Shown piece after piece: positions 1 through 7,995 of a stretch of DNA of 64,000 nt (position 1 is the first letter of the stretch; each line of letters starts with the position of its first letter). Source of the DNA: CBDBJR01 sp965206445 (GTDB lineage: Bacteria > Pseudomonadota > Gammaproteobacteria > Arenicellales > Poriferihabitantaceae); the NCBI GenBank assembly GCA_965206445.1, contig CBDBJR010000002.1, positions 620,001 through 684,000 on the forward strand, read 5' to 3'. Under the pieces are notes generated by a model. That model was not told where the DNA came from and did no database searches. It worked only from the letters and a program-made list of their open reading frames with translations. The position numbers and the translations under genes were made by a program.

Positions 1-2
1 AT

Positions 3-1136
3 GAGTTTATTGCCCCTAATATTACTATACCTCCAGGGACTAAAATACAAAAGCAGAATCTGGAAGAGCTTAAACTCATAGCAATCCAAATCGACACAAG
101 TAAAACAAAAGCCTGGATAGACCATGGGGGAAATTATAATCTGAGTGGCCGGCAACTTGTGTTTTCTGATTTTAGTGATAGTTATATGCAGAAAATCATA
201 TTGGAAAATGCCTATTTACAAGGCTCAAATATGCAGAGAGCACAAATGCAGGGTGCTAAGATGAGTGGCGCAAGATTGCAGGGTGCTAATATGGAAAAAG
301 CACAATTGCAGGGTGCTGATATATGGAACGCAAAATTGCAGGGTGCTTATATGAAAGAAGCAGAATTGCAGGGTGCTAATATAGGAAAAGCAAGATTGCA
401 GGGTGCTTATATGAACGACGCAAAATTGCAGGGTGCTTATATGAACGACGCAAAATTGCAGGGTGCTTATATGGAGAATGCACAATTGCAGGGTGCTGAT
501 ATGCGCCGCGCACAATTGCAGGGTGCTGATATGCGCCGCGCACAATTGCAGGGTGCTGATATGCTCCTCGCACAATTGCAGGGTGCTGATATGGAAAAAG
601 CAGAATTGCAGGGTGCTTATATGCGCGGCGCACAATTGCAGGGTGCTGATATGCGCGGCGCACAATTGCAGGGTGCTGATATTGGGATGGTAAAATTCTC
701 CGGTGCGGATATGGATAAAGCAAATCTCAGAGGAAGTTTTTGCAAAGAAAAAAAATATGATAAATTTTTTGATCGAATCAATGCTCGCATAAGGAAGAGA
801 GGGCTAGAAGGGTGTAACACGACGGATGACAGTCAGTTTGGGGTGTTGGATGAAGGCACTGCATGCAGAATTATTAAGAGTTTGCGCAGTGACGGGAACG
901 TCTCCGAGGGAATTATGGATAAGATAGAAAAGAGTATAAGTAATAGAGTTAATAAAGCATCCTCTATGGTGAAAGTCGAGAAAGGAAGGTTAAAATTCAA
1001 AGAGGCATGTGAGATTATTGCAGATTGGTCTGAAAATTTAGAATATGCACCCGAATTGAAAAAGACTTTCGCGGACTGGATCAATACTGAGGCTGGTAAA
1101 AAATCCAGATTAAAAGAGTGCTCTATCGCAATTTAA
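3..1136 (+). CDS. Pentapeptide-repeat protein, 5' end outside the window
   Basis: The frame is open from the left edge, so the true start lies upstream; a GTG at 159 is the first in-window start but coding-like sequence precedes it. The middle of the protein is about 15 decapeptides of the form LQGA-x-M-x-x-A, that is paired pentapeptides with Leu/Met at the central position, which fold into a right-handed quadrilateral beta-helix. After about position 720 comes a charged, non-repetitive C-terminal domain of roughly 140 residues that I do not recognise. Pentapeptide proteins range from gyrase mimics to effector adaptors; nothing here fixes the function. The base composition is more AT-rich than the housekeeping genes downstream, which suggests horizontal acquisition. 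The family call is firm; the role is unknown. Confidence 0.8.
   Translation, partial: EFIAPNITIPPGTKIQKQNLEELKLIAIQIDTSKTKAWIDHGGNYNLSGRQLVFSDFSDSYMQKIILENAYLQGSNMQRAQMQGAKMSGARLQGANMEKAQLQGADIWNAKLQGAYMKEAELQGANIGKARLQGAYMNDAKLQGAYMNDAKLQGAYMENAQLQGADMRRAQLQGADMRRAQLQGADMLLAQLQGADMEKAELQGAYMRGAQLQGADMRGAQLQGADIGMVKFSGADMDKANLRGSFCKEKKYDKFFDRINARIRKRGLEGCNTTDDSQFGVLDEGTACRIIKSLRSDGNVSEGIMDKIEKSISNRVNKASSMVKVEKGRLKFKEACEIIADWSENLEYAPELKKTFADWINTEAGKKSRLKECSIAI
241..695 (+). repeat. 30-bp tandem repeat coding pentapeptide pairs
   Basis: About 15 direct copies of a 30-bp unit with the near-invariant core TTGCAGGGTGCT, followed by variable codons. Some neighbouring units are identical, for example those at 409-468 and 508-567, which points to recent unit duplication by slippage or recombination. 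It is in frame and has no spacers, so it is not a CRISPR. Confidence 0.85.
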
Positions 1137-1289
1137 GGTTAGAGCGCCCTGTCAATCTTCCGAAAAATTGACAGCGTAAAAGGAGGATAAACCACATTCT
1201 CCAGATCGAATTACACCATAAATCGGTGGATGAAGGCAGTTGTGGTCGGTCTAACGACCATTCTGGGAAATACTTTATGCCGAATAAAT

Positions 1290-1345
1290 GGTTATCCGGC
1301 ATAGGCGGACTGGTTGCACTTCGGAGTTGAATCCACCGACCTATA
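1290..1345. repeat. Dispersed short repeat, also found at the ends of the 42-43 kb units
   Basis: The core GTTGCACTTCGG-A/G-GTTGAATCC, with flanking CCGGCA-TAGGC, recurs near 42541-42583, 43050-43094 and 43589-43633. Four copies in one window suggest the terminus of a small mobile or REP-like element. No transposase is attached here. Confidence 0.55.
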
Positions 1346-1352
1346 TAGCCAC

Positions 1353-1381
1353 TTGACAATGCGATATACAGGTATTATAAG
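1353..1381 (+). promoter_or_regulatory. Sigma70-type promoter before the 5S-like relic and lipoprotein gene
   Basis: TTGACA at 1353-1358 is followed by a 17-nt spacer and TATAAG at 1376-1381, a near-consensus pair. A transcript from here would cross the 5S-like sequence and reach the lipoprotein start after about 180 nt. Confidence 0.55.
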
Positions 1382-1412
1382 GTTTGTAAGCAGGATTGTT
1401 TCTGCTTTGACA

Positions 1413-1531
1413 GGTTTGTCTGACGGAAACAGGGTACTGATACCACCCGAGCCCATTTCGAACTCGTAAGTGAAACAGTACATCGATGATAACAGTACGA
1501 GGTTTCCTCGCGTGAGAGTAGACCACTATGG
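1413..1531 (+). rRNA. 5S rRNA-like sequence, probably a degenerate copy
   Basis: The stretch carries recognisable 5S landmarks in order: TGACGG, ACCACCCGAGCCCAT, CGAACTCGTAAGTGAAAC, CATCGATGATAACAG, a helix-IV hairpin ACGAGG-TTTC-CTCGCGT, then GAGAGTAGACC. GTACTG near 1434 can pair with CAGTAC near 1476 as helix II. The first and last ten or so bases do not pair well, so helix I seems lost, and several universally conserved positions are changed (GGAAGTGAAAC reads CGTAAGTGAAAC). No 16S or 23S gene is nearby. I read it as a solitary diverged or pseudo 5S gene; a functional divergent 5S is possible. Confidence 0.5.
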
Positions 1532-1565
1532 GGCCTTTTATATCTGAAATTGGAGGAGGTGTATG

Positions 1566-2807
1566 ATGTATATGAAAAAATCTATTATTATGAATCTGTG
1601 CACGATAAGATCCATAAGTACTTTACTTACAGCTTTTGTTTTGACTGGATGTGCAGCTTTTATTCCACCAGCGAACAAGCAAGAATTAGACCCTGAAAAG
1701 ACTTACTGGCTGAATTATGATGCAACAAGAAGGGGCGCTTTCCTTTATGGCAAGAATGGAGCTGACTGGAAAAGTTGTGCTGAACCGGCTCCCGGTGCAG
1801 CTATTTCTTTACTCGCTAAATTGGATAAAAAATTTGAGTTACCAGGTGGAAGCTCAGCCGAGGAAAAAGCCAAACTGTCTCAGAGGGTCGTTAAATCAGT
1901 AGAAAAAACTCAAGTGGTTCTATTCCTTCGAGAAGCATTATTTAGACTCTGTGAATTATCTATGAATGAAAATTTTGGAGCTGAAAAAACGCAAGCTCTT
2001 TACCAAGAAGTTGTTGGGATAGCGGCAACGCTAGCCGAAGCCGAAAAGATAGCAGCGGGAGCGGAAGAGAAAATAGCAGCAGCGGAAAAATCGAAAGCAG
2101 AAACAGCGAAATTGGAAGCGGAAAAAGCGAAAGCGGAAGCGGCAGTGGAGACAACGAAAGCGGAAACAACGAAAGCGGTAGCGGCAGCGGAAAAAGCGAA
2201 AGCGGAAACAACGAAAGTGAAAGCGGAAGCGGAAACAGCGGAAGCGGAAGCAGAAACAGCGGAAGCGGAAGCAGAAACAGCGAAAGCGGAAGCGGAAACA
2301 GCGAAAGCGGAAGCGGAAACAGCGAAAGCGGAAGCGGAAACAGCGAAAGCGGAAGCAGAAACAGCGAAAGTGAAAGCAGAAGCGAAAGTGGAAGTGGAAA
2401 CAGCGAAAGCGAAAGCGGATGTGGAAGTGAAAACAGCGAAAGCGAAAGCGGAAGTGGAAGTGAAAACAGCGAAAGCGAAAGCGGGTGTGGAAGTGGAAAC
2501 AGCGAAAGCGGAAGCGAAAGCGAAAGCGGAAGCGAAAGCGAAAGCGGAAGCGGAAGCGAAAGCGAAAGCGGAAGTCGAAAAAGTGGAAGCGGAAAAAGCG
2601 AAAGCAGCAACGGAAAAATCGGAAGCAGAAGCGGAAACAGCGGAAGCGGAAGCGGTAACAGCGGAAGCGGAAGCGGTAACAGCGAAAGCAGCAGCGGAAA
2701 AAACGAAAGCGGAAGCGGTAACAGCGAAAGCGGAAGCGGTAACAGCGAAAGCAGCAGCGGAAAAAGCGAAAGCGGAAGCGGAAAAAGCGAAAGCGGAAGC
2801 AGACTGA
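1566..2807 (+). CDS. Lipoprotein with long Ala/Glu/Lys coiled-coil repeat
   Basis: The N-terminus is a lipoprotein signal ending in the lipobox LTGC, so the mature protein should be lipid-anchored. Residues to about 160 form an ordinary domain with several Cys. From about residue 165 to the end the sequence is almost only A, E, K, T and V in units such as AEAETAK (21 bp), predicted to be a very long charged alpha-helix like the TolA stalk. GGAGGAGGT at 1552-1560 is an excellent ribosome site; the ATG at 1566 has the best spacing, although ATGs at 1563 and 1572 also lie close. The helix could span the periplasm or bind another envelope protein. The protein stops inside the repeat, so its length may be unstable. 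I do not recognise the specific family. Confidence 0.75.
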   Translation: MYMKKSIIMNLCTIRSISTLLTAFVLTGCAAFIPPANKQELDPEKTYWLNYDATRRGAFLYGKNGADWKSCAEPAPGAAISLLAKLDKKFELPGGSSAEEKAKLSQRVVKSVEKTQVVLFLREALFRLCELSMNENFGAEKTQALYQEVVGIAATLAEAEKIAAGAEEKIAAAEKSKAETAKLEAEKAKAEAAVETTKAETTKAVAAAEKAKAETTKVKAEAETAEAEAETAEAEAETAKAEAETAKAEAETAKAEAETAKAEAETAKVKAEAKVEVETAKAKADVEVKTAKAKAEVEVKTAKAKAGVEVETAKAEAKAKAEAKAKAEAEAKAKAEVEKVEAEKAKAATEKSEAEAETAEAEAVTAEAEAVTAKAAAEKTKAEAVTAKAEAVTAKAAAEKAKAEAEKAKAEAD

Positions 2808-2909
2808 ACCACAATAGATTCAAACACTCAAGTGCTCCTCTTGAATAGGTAATGAGGAATGTATGCTGGAGCTATCGGAAGTTAGGATGCTGACATAAAT
2901 AGCGATAAT

Positions 2910-2958
2910 GCGGGCGAAAAGCCCGCACACAGCAAGCCCAGGTTTTCCTGGGCTTGCT
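2910..2958 (+). terminator. Two stacked hairpins after the lipoprotein gene
   Basis: A short hairpin at 2910-2926 (GCGGGC/GCCCGC) is followed by a perfect 12-bp stem with a TTTT loop at 2931-2958 (AGCAAGCCCAGG paired with CCTGGGCTTGCT). No U-run follows, so it may be a terminator of limited strength or a transcript-protecting structure. Confidence 0.55.
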
Positions 2959-3509
2959 AACCAGAACAGAGCGAGTCACCCCCTGAATCAAAACCAAAAG
3001 ACATAGCCGATAGAGTCTGGATCACCATTTCCGCCCCTTTTTCATCCCTCCATCTCGCATCCTCTCGAATTCCCCGCACCCGCTTCCAGCCGATGATCCG
3101 CGTCCCTATCTACCTATATCGCTTCATCGCCACCGTACACCAACCAGCAATCACCGCCCTGTTTCTCCCGCCAGTAATCCAGCACTTTCAGTTTGTCGCT
3201 TCTCAGCATAAGCCTCGCCGTAACCTCAATCGCGACATACTCCATCCTCGCGTTTCCTGCTCATGGCATATTAACCTCTATTGTCAGTCGCAAGAGTATA
3301 ACCAATTGATAATGCGTGTTTTTTACATGCCAACCACTTATTTACACCATGATAAGTATCAATAATCCAACCGATAAATGCCAATTCCCCCCGATAGCCA
3401 CCCGTATGCGCTGACTCCACCCCCCATACAGGCGGTTGACCTGACCGGCGACAGCGGGTATGCTCTTTCACCCGAATTTCCACCTACTTGACCACCCCCA
3501 CACCAATCT
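2959..3509. other. Gene-poor spacer with one tiny possible ORF
   Basis: I see no convincing full gene here. On the minus strand 3114-3245 encodes a 43-residue open frame starting MEYVAIEVTARL with plausible amino-acid composition; it may be the remnant of a larger gene. No clear ribosome site precedes adk. Confidence 0.3.
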
Positions 3510-4967
3510 ATGCGTATCGCTTTTCTTGGTGCTCCCGGCTCCGGCAAGGGCACGCAGGCCAAACTGCTGGCAAAAAAATACCGTGTGCCGCAGATTTCAA
3601 CCGGTGATTTGCTGCGCGAGTCGGCGCAGCGGGATGAGGCCTTCAGCGGCGAGGCCCGGCAGGCGATGGAGACCGGCAATCTGGTGTCCGACGAGATTGT
3701 CCTCGGGCTGCTGGAAGATCGCCTGCGTCGCAGGGATACCAAAAAAGGCTTCATTATCGACGGCTTCCCGCGCAATATCCCGCAGGCACAATCGCTGGAC
3801 ACGCTGCTCGGGATGCTGGGGCGCGGCCTGCAAGTGGTGGTGCGGATTGAAATCGACGAAGACACGCTGACCAAACGCATTGTCGGGCGCATTGGCTGCG
3901 ACCAGTGCGGGCGCATCTATAACCGCTATTTCTCGCCGCCGGCGTCGCCCGACCACTGCGACCAGTGCGGCGCAACGCTGGTATCCCGCAAGGACGATAC
4001 GCTGCCGGCGGTGCAGGTTCGGATTCAGGTTTACCATGCCTGCACCGCGCCGCTGATTGCCTATTACCGGGCGCAGCACAAACTGAGAACGGTCAACGGC
4101 GTCGATGACGTGGCGGATATTCACCGGAAAATCTGCGATATCGTCGATATGGACATACGGCCGTTAAAAGTCAAGACGGTGGAAACCGCCGCCGCCAACC
4201 ACAGCGAAGACGACAACACCGTCATCGCCGGCGGGCGAATCCACCGGATTGCGCCGGAAGAATGCCGCCCCACAGCGCCGGCGGCCGACGGCACGGCAGA
4301 GCAGCAGGCAAAGCCGCCGGCCAAAAAACGCGCGCCGGTACAAGCTACTGCGAAGTCCCCGGCTGCTGCGAAAGCCCCGGACACTGCGAAAGCCCCGACC
4401 GTTGCACAATCCCCGGCCGCTGCACAATCCCCGGCCCCTGCGAAAGCCCCGGCCGCTGCACAATCCCCGGCCCCTGCGAAAGCCCCGGCCGCTGCACAAT
4501 CCCCGGCCCCTGCGAAAGCCCCGGCCGCTGCACAATCCCCGGCCACTGCACAATCCCCGGCCCCTGCGAAAGCCCCGGCCACTGCGAAAGCCTCGGCCGC
4601 TGCACAATCCCCGGCCCCTGCGAAAGCCCCGGCCACTGCACAATCTCCGGCCACTGCGAAAGCCCCGGCCGCTGCACAATCCCCGGCCCCTGCGAAAGCC
4701 CCGGCCGCTGCACAATCCCCGGCCACTGCGAAAGCCCCGGCCGCTGCACAATCCCCGGCCACTGCACAATCCCCGGCCACTGCACAATCCCCGGCCACTG
4801 AAAAGTCCCCAGCCACTGAAAAATCCCCGGCCACTGAAAAGCCCCCAGCCACTGAAAAATCCCCGGAATCCTCCTCCACCGCAGTCAAACCAACCCCAGC
4901 CGAAGCCACAGCCGAAAAATCGGCGGTCAACGAGGCGTCAGCGACAGAGACCCGCGCCAAGCGGTGA
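3510..4967 (+). CDS. adk: Adenylate kinase with a long Pro/Ala-rich C-terminal tail
   Basis: Catalyses ATP + AMP = 2 ADP in the cytoplasm. The core, about residues 1-217, is complete: P-loop GAPGSGKGT near the start, STGDLLR, the AMP-binding segment DGFPRN, and a LID with two CxxC pairs (CDQCG ... CDQCG), the zinc-binding long-form type. A normal long-form enzyme ends there at 210-220 residues. This one goes on for some 270 residues of hexapeptide repeats such as AKAPAA and AQSPAP, and closes with Glu/Thr-rich sequence. The tail should be disordered and basic, recalling AlgP or H1-like Lys/Ala/Pro proteins, and may bind nucleic acid or only solubilise; that is inference. hemB starts 7 nt downstream, suggesting co-transcription. 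Confidence 0.93.
   Translation: MRIAFLGAPGSGKGTQAKLLAKKYRVPQISTGDLLRESAQRDEAFSGEARQAMETGNLVSDEIVLGLLEDRLRRRDTKKGFIIDGFPRNIPQAQSLDTLLGMLGRGLQVVVRIEIDEDTLTKRIVGRIGCDQCGRIYNRYFSPPASPDHCDQCGATLVSRKDDTLPAVQVRIQVYHACTAPLIAYYRAQHKLRTVNGVDDVADIHRKICDIVDMDIRPLKVKTVETAAANHSEDDNTVIAGGRIHRIAPEECRPTAPAADGTAEQQAKPPAKKRAPVQATAKSPAAAKAPDTAKAPTVAQSPAAAQSPAPAKAPAAAQSPAPAKAPAAAQSPAPAKAPAAAQSPATAQSPAPAKAPATAKASAAAQSPAPAKAPATAQSPATAKAPAAAQSPAPAKAPAAAQSPATAKAPAAAQSPATAQSPATAQSPATEKSPATEKSPATEKPPATEKSPESSSTAVKPTPAEATAEKSAVNEASATETRAKR
4350..4870 (+). repeat. 18-bp minisatellite coding the adk tail
   Basis: Two alternating 18-bp units, read as AKAPAx and AQSPAx, recur about 25 times with few changes. Such an array would be expected to change length between strains without breaking the reading frame. 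Confidence 0.8.
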
Positions 4968-4974
4968 ACCGCCC

Positions 4975-5985
4975 GTGAACCGGTTTCCATCCGCGCCCGC
5001 ATTCCCCCGGTCAAGGCCGCGGCGCATGCGGCGGGATGCGTTCAGCCGCCGCCTGATGCGGGAATCGACGCTGACGCCGGCCGACCTGATTCAGCCGATT
5101 TTTGTCATCGACGGCGATGATTGCAGTCAGCCGGTGGACGCGATGCCGGGCGTATCGCGGTTAAGCGTTGACCGCGTGGTGGCCTGGTGCCGCCAACTCG
5201 TCGCCCTCAACATTCCGGCGGTGGCGCTGTTCCCGGTGATTGCCGCCGCGGCCAAGTCCGACGATGCCGCCGCCGCGTGGCAGCAGGACGGGCTGGTGCA
5301 GCGCTGCACCCGTGCGCTCAAGCAGGCGCTGCCGGAGCTCGGCGTCATCACCGACGTGGCGCTCGACCCGTATACCCTGCACGGCCAGGACGGGTTGCTC
5401 GATGCCACCGGCTATGTGGTCAATGACGCCACCGTCGACGCGCTGATCAAGCAGGCGCTGTCGCAGGCCGAGGCCGGGGCCGACGTGGTGGCGCCGTCGG
5501 ACATGATGGACGGCCGCATCGGCAGAATTCGCGCTGCGCTGGATGCGCGCGACTATATCCATACGCGCATCCTGGCGTACTCGGCCAAGTATGCATCCGG
5601 GTTTTATGCGCCGTTTCGCGACGCCGTCGGCTCGGCGGCCAATCTGGCGGGCGCCGACAAGCGCAGCTATCAGCTCGACGTCGCCAACGCCGACGAGGCG
5701 CTGCATGAGGTGGCCGCAGACCTCGGCGAAGGCGCCGATATGGTGATGATCAAACCCGGGATGCCGTATCTGGACATGGTCTGGCGGGTGAAACAGACCT
5801 TTAACCGGCCGACCTTTGCCTACCACGTCAGCGGCGAATACGCGATGCTGCAAGCGGCCTGCGCGCGCGGCTGGCTGGATGAGCGCACCGTGGTGATGGA
5901 AACCCTGCTCTGCTTCAAGCGCGCCGGCTGCGACGGCGTGCTGACCTACTGTGCCGAACGCGCCGCGCGCTGGTTGCAGTCCTGA
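4975..5985 (+). CDS. hemB: Delta-aminolevulinic acid dehydratase (porphobilinogen synthase)
   Basis: Condenses two 5-aminolevulinate molecules to porphobilinogen in haem synthesis. Visible motifs are the Schiff-base lysine context YSAKYASGFY, the second active-site lysine in MVMIKPGMPYLD, and the conserved VSGEYAM. The metal-site region reads DVALDPYTLHGQDG, with Asp where zinc-dependent enzymes have Cys, so this is the Mg/K-type enzyme common in Pseudomonas and alphaproteobacteria. I chose the GTG at 4975 because it starts just before the usual RRMRRDAFSRRLMRE segment and gives 336 residues, close to the family norm. The frame is open far upstream only because it shadows the adk repeat. Confidence 0.93.
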   Translation: MNRFPSAPAFPRSRPRRMRRDAFSRRLMRESTLTPADLIQPIFVIDGDDCSQPVDAMPGVSRLSVDRVVAWCRQLVALNIPAVALFPVIAAAAKSDDAAAAWQQDGLVQRCTRALKQALPELGVITDVALDPYTLHGQDGLLDATGYVVNDATVDALIKQALSQAEAGADVVAPSDMMDGRIGRIRAALDARDYIHTRILAYSAKYASGFYAPFRDAVGSAANLAGADKRSYQLDVANADEALHEVAADLGEGADMVMIKPGMPYLDMVWRVKQTFNRPTFAYHVSGEYAMLQAACARGWLDERTVVMETLLCFKRAGCDGVLTYCAERAARWLQS

Positions 5986-6013
5986 GCCGGCCCCGCCGGT
6001 CGCGCGGTCTGAC

Positions 6014-6042
6014 CTGACAATGGCCGCCGGTTTGGCTACAAT
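6014..6042 (+). promoter_or_regulatory. Sigma70-type promoter for the DUF971-ubi genes
   Basis: CTGACA at 6014-6019, a 17-nt spacer and TACAAT at 6037-6042 form a strong match, about 60 nt before the DUF971 start. It probably drives the DUF971-ubiE-ubiJ run and possibly ubiB. Confidence 0.6.
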
Positions 6043-6102
6043 ACCGCCAATTACGGCGTATCCGGTCAACCGCACCAACCACACCGACAGGCTAAAGCAG
6101 AC

Positions 6103-6471
6103 GTGAGCAAACCCACCCCAACCGAAATCAATCTGAACCGCAAGAGCCGCCTGATGCAGGTGACGTTCGACGACGGCGCCTGTTTTGTCATGAGCTGCGA
6201 ATATCTGCGCGTGCACTCGCCGTCGGCCGAGGTGCGGGGGCACGGGCCGGGGCAGGAGGTGTTGCAGGTCGGCAAGCAGGGCGTCAATATCGACACCATC
6301 GAGGCGATCGGCAATTACGCGATCAAGCCGTGCTTCGATGACGGCCACAATACCGGCATCTACTCCTGGGATACGCTGTATGCGCTGGGTGAACAGCAAA
6401 CGGAAAACTGGGACGCCTATCTGCAAAGACTGGCCGCCGCCGGCCATCAGCGTGAGCCGGAGCCGACGTGA
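6103..6471 (+). CDS. DUF971 domain protein
   Basis: A 122-residue protein matching the DUF971 fold, the same domain found at the N-terminus of gamma-butyrobetaine hydroxylases. Typical elements are the early TEINLNRKSR strand, the middle CEYLRVHSPSAEV segment, the long NIDTIEAIGNYAIKP stretch and the closing YSWDTLYAL motif. It starts with GTG. Its stop overlaps the GTGATG start of ubiE, so the two are translationally coupled. In many proteobacteria a DUF971 gene sits beside ubiquinone genes, but its biochemical role is unsettled; iron-sulfur or redox-related functions have been suggested for the fold. Confidence 0.85.
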   Translation: MSKPTPTEINLNRKSRLMQVTFDDGACFVMSCEYLRVHSPSAEVRGHGPGQEVLQVGKQGVNIDTIEAIGNYAIKPCFDDGHNTGIYSWDTLYALGEQQTENWDAYLQRLAAAGHQREPEPT

Positions 6472-7247
6472 TGACGGAAAACGCGACCCACTTCGGCTTT
6501 CGGCAGGTCGCCCGGGACGCCAAAGCCGGCCTGGTGGACGGCGTGTTTGATTCGGTTGCGCCGCGCTACGACGTGATGAACGATCTGATGTCGTTCGGGG
6601 CGCATCGCTGCTGGAAACATTTCGCGGTGTCGCAAAGCGGCCTGCGGGCCGCCGACAGCGTGCTCGACGTGGCCGGCGGCACCGGTGATCTGGCGCGCCG
6701 GTTTGCCCCGCTGGTTGGCCGGCGGGGGCGGGTGGTGCTGGCCGACATCAATGCGGCCATGCTCGCGCAGGGCAAGCGCCGCCTGGTTGACGCCGGCCTG
6801 GTCGGCAACTTGGCGTATGTGCGCTGCGACGCGGAAAACCTGCCGTTTGCATCCGATTATTTCGACTGCGTCAGCATCGCCTTCGGGCTGCGCAACGTGA
6901 CCGACAAACCGCGTGCCCTGGCCTGCATGTTTCGCGTGCTGCGGCCGGGCGGGCGGCTGCTGGTGCTGGAATTTTCCAAACCGGTGGTGCCGCTGCTTGG
7001 CCGGCTGTATGACGCCTACTCATTCAATCTGATTCCCCGACTGGGCCGCCTGGTGACCGGCGATGAGGCGAGTTATCGCTATCTGGTCGAGTCGATCCGC
7101 CGCCATCCGGATCAACAGACCCTGGCCGATATGATGCGCCGGGCCGGGTTTGAAACCCTGCGGGTGCATAACCTCAGCGGCGGCATCGTCGCGCTGCATA
7201 TCGGCTACAAGTATGCCTCCGGCCCCGCTGACCGTGCGGCGGCCTGA
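6471..7247 (+). CDS. ubiE: Ubiquinone/menaquinone C-methyltransferase
   Basis: SAM-dependent C-methylation of the benzoquinol ring in ubiquinone synthesis (and demethylmenaquinone where present). The Rossmann motif I reads LDVAGGTGDLARRF; the UbiE signature VAPRYDVMNDLMSFGAHRCWK is complete near the N-terminus, and the second signature RVLRPGGRLLVLEFSKP lies in the C-terminal half. The length of 258 residues is normal. The ATG at 6471 is preferred over the adjoining GTG at 6468. It overlaps the DUF971 stop and abuts ubiJ. Confidence 0.95.
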   Translation: MTENATHFGFRQVARDAKAGLVDGVFDSVAPRYDVMNDLMSFGAHRCWKHFAVSQSGLRAADSVLDVAGGTGDLARRFAPLVGRRGRVVLADINAAMLAQGKRRLVDAGLVGNLAYVRCDAENLPFASDYFDCVSIAFGLRNVTDKPRALACMFRVLRPGGRLLVLEFSKPVVPLLGRLYDAYSFNLIPRLGRLVTGDEASYRYLVESIRRHPDQQTLADMMRRAGFETLRVHNLSGGIVALHIGYKYASGPADRAAA

Positions 7248-7889
7248 GTGCCGACCGGCGCCGTAGGGCTGCGGATGCGCCCGATCGATTTGCTGGCCGC
7301 GTTGTCGGACCGCGCGGTGCAGACCGCGCTCGAGCTCGATGCGGATACCCGTGCGCAGTTGGCGGCGCTGCACGGGCGGGTCTGCTGCATCCGGGTGACC
7401 GCGCCGCCGGTGACGCTGTACCTGCTGCCGGATGAAACCGGGCTGCACGTGCGCAGTCAGTATGACGGCGCGGTGGATGTCAGTTTGAGCGGCAGTGTGT
7501 CGGCGTTTGCGCGGCTGGCCGTTCAGGGCCGCCGCAGCAGCGTCATGACCGACGGCGGGGTCCGCGTGCAGGGCGATGCCGAGCTCGGGCAGCAACTGCA
7601 AAAAATACTCGGGCAGCTGGACCTGGACTGGGAAGAGCTGCTGGCGCGGGTGATGGGCGACCTGCCGGCGCGCTCCGCCGCCAACCTGCTGCGCGGGGTG
7701 GGTGGCTGGGTGCGACAGACAGCCGAGCTGGAACGGGAGAATCTGGCCGATTACCTGCGCGAGGAGCGGAAAATTCTGGCCACCGAGGTCGCGATGCAGC
7801 GGTTTGAAAAATCCCTCAGCCAATTGCGCGCCGGGGTGGACCGGGCCGCGCGGCGGCTCGAGCTGCTGCGCAAACCGGATGCCGATTAA
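7248..7889 (+). CDS. ubiJ: Ubiquinone accessory factor UbiJ
   Basis: A small SCP2-domain protein that organises the soluble ubiquinone (Ubi) complex and binds lipid intermediates. The N-terminal half contains the SCP2 strand pattern, including LYLLPDETGLHVR and VSLSGSVSAFARLA, followed by QGDAELGQQLQKIL, typical of UbiJ. The C-terminal third is helical and charged. The GTG at 7248 directly follows the ubiE stop; an ATG at 7275 is an alternative start. Position between ubiE and ubiB is the classic gammaproteobacterial order. Confidence 0.88.
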   Translation: MPTGAVGLRMRPIDLLAALSDRAVQTALELDADTRAQLAALHGRVCCIRVTAPPVTLYLLPDETGLHVRSQYDGAVDVSLSGSVSAFARLAVQGRRSSVMTDGGVRVQGDAELGQQLQKILGQLDLDWEELLARVMGDLPARSAANLLRGVGGWVRQTAELERENLADYLREERKILATEVAMQRFEKSLSQLRAGVDRAARRLELLRKPDAD

Positions 7890-7995
7890 CGGCCAATTCA
7901 AGGCCAATTCAAGGCCGGTTAAACGCCGGTTAAAGGCCGGTTAACCCCAATCTTAAAGGCCGATCAAAAGGCCGACTAAAAGGGCGATCCAATCC
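7890..7995 (+). repeat. Degenerate short direct repeats between ubiJ and ubiB
   Basis: The 106-bp gap is made largely of 11-14 bp units resembling AAGGCCGGTTAA and AAGGCCAATTC, seven or so in a row, drifting to AAGGCCGATCAAA. In other gammaproteobacteria the two genes are often almost contiguous, so this looks like local slippage expansion. No terminator shape is evident. Confidence 0.6.

Noticed and set aside
241..695. Possible CRISPR array
   Set aside because: Regular 30-bp period but no spacers, and in frame with a protein.
225..723. Long minus-strand open frames opposite the pentapeptide repeat
   Set aside because: They mirror the 30-bp repeat and encode only a monotonous HISTLQLC-type pattern.
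1960..2827. Two minus-strand frames of over 270 codons opposite the lipoprotein
   Set aside because: Shadow of the EAK repeat; composition is only Leu/Pro/Ser or Ala/Phe/Ser, with no start signals.
3114..3245. 43-residue minus-strand ORF as a toxin or antitoxin
   Set aside because: Plausible composition but too short, no partner gene and no recognised motif.
4249..4974. N-terminal extension of hemB
   Set aside because: The frame is open only across the adk repeat; HemB homology starts after 4975.
4121..5014. Open frames on both strands over the adk tail
   Set aside because: Created by the 18-bp repeat; adk and hemB explain the region.
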